Below, in pieces: positions 11,734 to 13,459 of a stretch of DNA of 13,459 nucleotides. The position numbers and the translations under genes were made by a program. Below the pieces are notes generated by a model. It searched no databases. It was not told the origin of the DNA and saw only the letters and a list, made by a program, of their open reading frames with translations. The stretch is from RYN-433 sp036558265 (GTDB lineage: Bacteria; Planctomycetota; Phycisphaerae; Tepidisphaerales; Tepidisphaeraceae), in the NCBI GenBank assembly GCA_036558265.1, contig DATBFY010000546.1, positions 1-13,459 on the forward strand, written 5' to 3'. Numbering within the stretch: position 1 is the first letter of the stretch; each line of letters opens with the position of its first letter.

Positions 11734-12612
11734 ATGGTCCCGCTGTCCCCGGTACTCATCCTGGTGCTCTGCGTGGTGGCGGGAATCGGCACGGTGCTGC
11801 TCCTGCCGTCGCGGCGCGAGGAGACGCTCAAGAAGATCGGGGGCGTGATCGTCCTGGCGGCGTTTCTGATCCTTGCCGCGATGCTCATTCATTATGTGCA
11901 CGGCCTGAAGCTGGGGCACATGAGCGTGTACTTCTGGCTGTTCTCCGCGGTGGCGATCCTGGGGGCGGTGCGGGTGATCGCGCATCCGCGTCCGGTGTAC
12001 GCGGCGCTTTACTTCGTCTTGTCCGTCATGGCCAGTGCCGGGTTGTTCATCCTGCTGTGGGCAGAGTTTATGGCCGCGGCATTGGTGGTCATTTACGCCG
12101 GGGCGATCCTGGTGACGTACGTTTTCGTGATCATGCTGGCGACCCAGTCGGCGCGACCCGGGGCACCGGAGGGAAGCGAGGTTGGCGGCCTGGCGGACTA
12201 TGACGCGGTCAGCCGCGAGCCCGTCGTCGCCTGCGCGATCGGATTTACGCTGATGGGGGTGCTTCTCTTCGTGATCTTCGACCGGGCGCCCAAGGGGACC
12301 GAAGTGGTGGCGTCGATCGCGGGGCCGACGAGTGCGGCGGCGCAGCCGGGCTATGAGCCCAATAGCGTGCAAGCCCTTGGCGCATATCTATTTAAGAGTC
12401 AACTGGTGAACCTGGAGCTCGCCGGGCTGATCCTGACCATCGCGATGGTTGGAGCCATCCTGATCGCCCGCAGGCGGGTGGTCATCCCGGCACGGCCGGG
12501 TGGGCCGGCGGAGGTCCTGCTGGGCCCCGCGACGCCGATCGACGACAACCCGCACAGCATCCCGGTTTACGGTTCGGACAACCCGCGCGTGAAGGCATAT
12601 CCCGAAGCCTGA
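11734..12612 (+). CDS. nuoJ: NADH-quinone oxidoreductase subunit J, extended
   Basis: Membrane-arm subunit of complex I next to NuoK and NuoH. The core begins at about residue 65 (VYFWLFSAVAILGAVRVIAHPRPVYAALY in sequence blocks up to 93) and includes the conserved helix with YAGAILVTYVFVIML (121-135), matching the YAGAIMVLFVFVVM helix of E. coli NuoJ. The last core helix is at about 226-246 (NLELAGLILTIAMVGAILIA). At 292 aa it is longer than E. coli NuoJ (about 185): there is an N-terminal extension of about 65 residues with two predicted helices (6-25 and 36-53), and a polar C-terminal tail of about 45 residues. ATG 11734 has no Shine-Dalgarno but has a promoter just upstream. nuoK starts one base after its stop. 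Normally nuoJ would follow nuoI, which is 6.85 kb away here. Confidence 0.95.
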   Translation: MVPLSPVLILVLCVVAGIGTVLLLPSRREETLKKIGGVIVLAAFLILAAMLIHYVHGLKLGHMSVYFWLFSAVAILGAVRVIAHPRPVYAALYFVLSVMASAGLFILLWAEFMAAALVVIYAGAILVTYVFVIMLATQSARPGAPEGSEVGGLADYDAVSREPVVACAIGFTLMGVLLFVIFDRAPKGTEVVASIAGPTSAAAQPGYEPNSVQALGAYLFKSQLVNLELAGLILTIAMVGAILIARRRVVIPARPGGPAEVLLGPATPIDDNPHSIPVYGSDNPRVKAYPEA

Positions 12613-12613
12613 G

Positions 12614-12925
12614 ATGAGCCAACTGGTCTTACAACATTACCTGGCGGTGGGGGCGATCCTGTTCGTGATCGGGTTGATCGGTTTCGTGACGCGGCGGAAC
12701 CTGATCGTGATCTTCCTGTGCACGGAGTTGATGTTCCAAGGCGTGGCGATCAACCTGGTTGCGTTCGGGCGCTACTGGAACAACGACCTGGGGGGGCAGG
12801 CGTTCACGATCTTCCTGCTGGTGATCGCCGCATCCGAGGCGAGCCTGGCGCTGGGACTGGTGGTGCTGCTCTTCCGCCAGCGGAACACATTGGACGCGGA
12901 GGCGTGGCGCGAGCTCAAGGGATAG
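12614..12925 (+). CDS. nuoK: NADH-quinone oxidoreductase subunit K
   Basis: Small three-helix membrane subunit of complex I related to MrpC, part of the proton channel region. The 103-aa length is normal. The two key membrane glutamates are present: E38 in CTELMFQGVAINLV (E. coli E36) and E75 in AASEASLALGL (E. coli E72). The loop RRN at 27-29 is typical. Helices lie at about 9-24, 30-52 and 62-87. The start ATG 12614 is separated by a single base from the nuoJ stop (TGA-G-ATG), which suggests translational coupling. It is followed after 29 bases by nuoL. Confidence 0.97.
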   Translation: MSQLVLQHYLAVGAILFVIGLIGFVTRRNLIVIFLCTELMFQGVAINLVAFGRYWNNDLGGQAFTIFLLVIAASEASLALGLVVLLFRQRNTLDAEAWRELKG

Positions 12926-12946
12926 CAGGCGGCAGGCGGTAGTCGG
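12926..12946 (+). repeat. Heptamer tandem repeat between nuoK and nuoL
   Basis: CAGGCGG CAGGCGG TAGTCGG: two perfect heptamers and a degenerate third, filling most of the 29-base gap. A GGAAGA follows four bases before the nuoL ATG and may act as the ribosome site. The heptamers look like the short simple repeats seen between genes in some environmental bacteria. Confidence 0.65.
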
Positions 12947-12954
12947 AAGAACAC

Positions 12955-13459
12955 ATGGGCTTTGAATTCTACGTCGAGCAATCCTGGCTGATCCCGCTGT
13001 TGCCGCTGATCGGGGCGGTGGTGGCGGGGTTCCTGGGCGCGCGCTGGCTCAAGGGGCGGTCGCACTGGCCGATCTGGATCGGCGTGGGATTGAGCGCGCT
13101 GCTGTCGATCGGGTTGCTGGCGGCGACGATGAACGACGTTCACCACCTGGGCAACCACGGGGGCGCGACGCTGGGCCGGTCGTCGCACTGGTTCACGTGG
13201 ATCGAGGCCGGTCCGTTCCGCGCCGACGCGGGGGCGTGGATCGACCCGCTGACGGCGGTGATGCTGACGGTGGTGTGCGGGATCGGGCTGTTGATCTGCG
13301 TGTTTGCGGCGGGATACATGAAGGGGGAGGAGGGGTACTTCCGGTTCTTCGCCTACCTGGGCTTGTTCATCTTTGCCATGACGTGCTTGGTGATGGGGAA
13401 CAATTTCATCATGTTGTATCTGGGGTGGGAGGGGGTGGGGCTCTGCTCGTACCTGCTGA
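12955..13459 (+). CDS. nuoL: NADH-quinone oxidoreductase subunit L, N-terminal part
   Basis: Antiporter-like proton-pumping subunit at the far end of the complex I membrane arm. The frame from ATG 12955 runs 168 codons to the window edge with no stop. The first helix is at about 11-29 (WLIPLLPLIGAVVAGFLGA), the second at 38-57. AWIDPLTAVMLTVV (94-107) matches the conserved DxLT/S helix, then YMKGEEGYFRFFAYLGLFIFAM (121-142). The last visible motif is WEGVGLCSYLL (158-168), where E159 corresponds to the conserved Glu144 of E. coli NuoL. The catalytic lysines and the long lateral helix lie beyond the window. It is co-transcribed with nuoK (29 bases). GGAAGA before the ATG is a fair ribosome site. 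nuoM and nuoN would be expected next. Confidence 0.96.
   Translation, partial: MGFEFYVEQSWLIPLLPLIGAVVAGFLGARWLKGRSHWPIWIGVGLSALLSIGLLAATMNDVHHLGNHGGATLGRSSHWFTWIEAGPFRADAGAWIDPLTAVMLTVVCGIGLLICVFAAGYMKGEEGYFRFFAYLGLFIFAMTCLVMGNNFIMLYLGWEGVGLCSYLL

Overview
The window is GC-rich bacterial DNA, most likely from the phylum Planctomycetota, possibly a Phycisphaerae-type lineage. This is inferred from gene content: a secreted sulfatase, a PEP-CTERM beta-helix protein, a GxxExxY protein, a REP-type transposase, an orphan tryptophan-halogenase homologue, small membrane proteins with C-terminal zinc ribbons, and mostly weak or absent Shine-Dalgarno sequences. No rRNA or tRNA gene and no CRISPR array was seen.

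Layout. 1-696 (minus) is the N-terminal part of a secreted sulfatase. It is divergent from 793-4881 (plus), which carries nuoG, nuoH and nuoI of respiratory complex I. A GxxExxY gene inside a 30-bp inverted repeat sits between nuoG and nuoH. Directly after nuoI is a REP-associated tyrosine transposase (4934-5524) with REP-like repeats on both sides and a third copy inside its coding region. Next come a flavin-dependent halogenase homologue (5589-7085, minus), a 411-bp repeat-rich spacer with nested inverted repeats and a strong terminator, and a PEP-CTERM surface protein (7497-9263, minus). Three small membrane proteins follow (9532-10200 minus, 10268-11056 plus, 11049-11639 minus). Complex I resumes with nuoJ (11734), nuoK and the start of nuoL (12955 to the window end).

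How the genes work together. NuoG and NuoI are iron-sulfur subunits of the hydrophilic arm, NuoH is the quinone-site membrane subunit, and NuoJ, NuoK and NuoL build the proton-pumping membrane arm. The usual order G-H-I-J-K-L is kept, but it is opened twice: by the GxxExxY cassette (G/H) and by about 6.85 kb of unrelated genes (I/J). nuoJ has its own plausible sigma70-type promoter, which would keep the second half expressed. The candidate promoters of nuoG, nuoJ and the sulfatase all sit so close to the start codon that the mRNAs would be leaderless or nearly so.

The most distinctive signals are the two repeat-bounded cassettes in the nuo cluster, the REP-like copy inside the transposase gene, the mitochondria-like NuoG without cluster N7 ligands, and the extra periplasmic segment of NuoH. 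I did not find a clearly new multi-gene defence or biosynthetic system.
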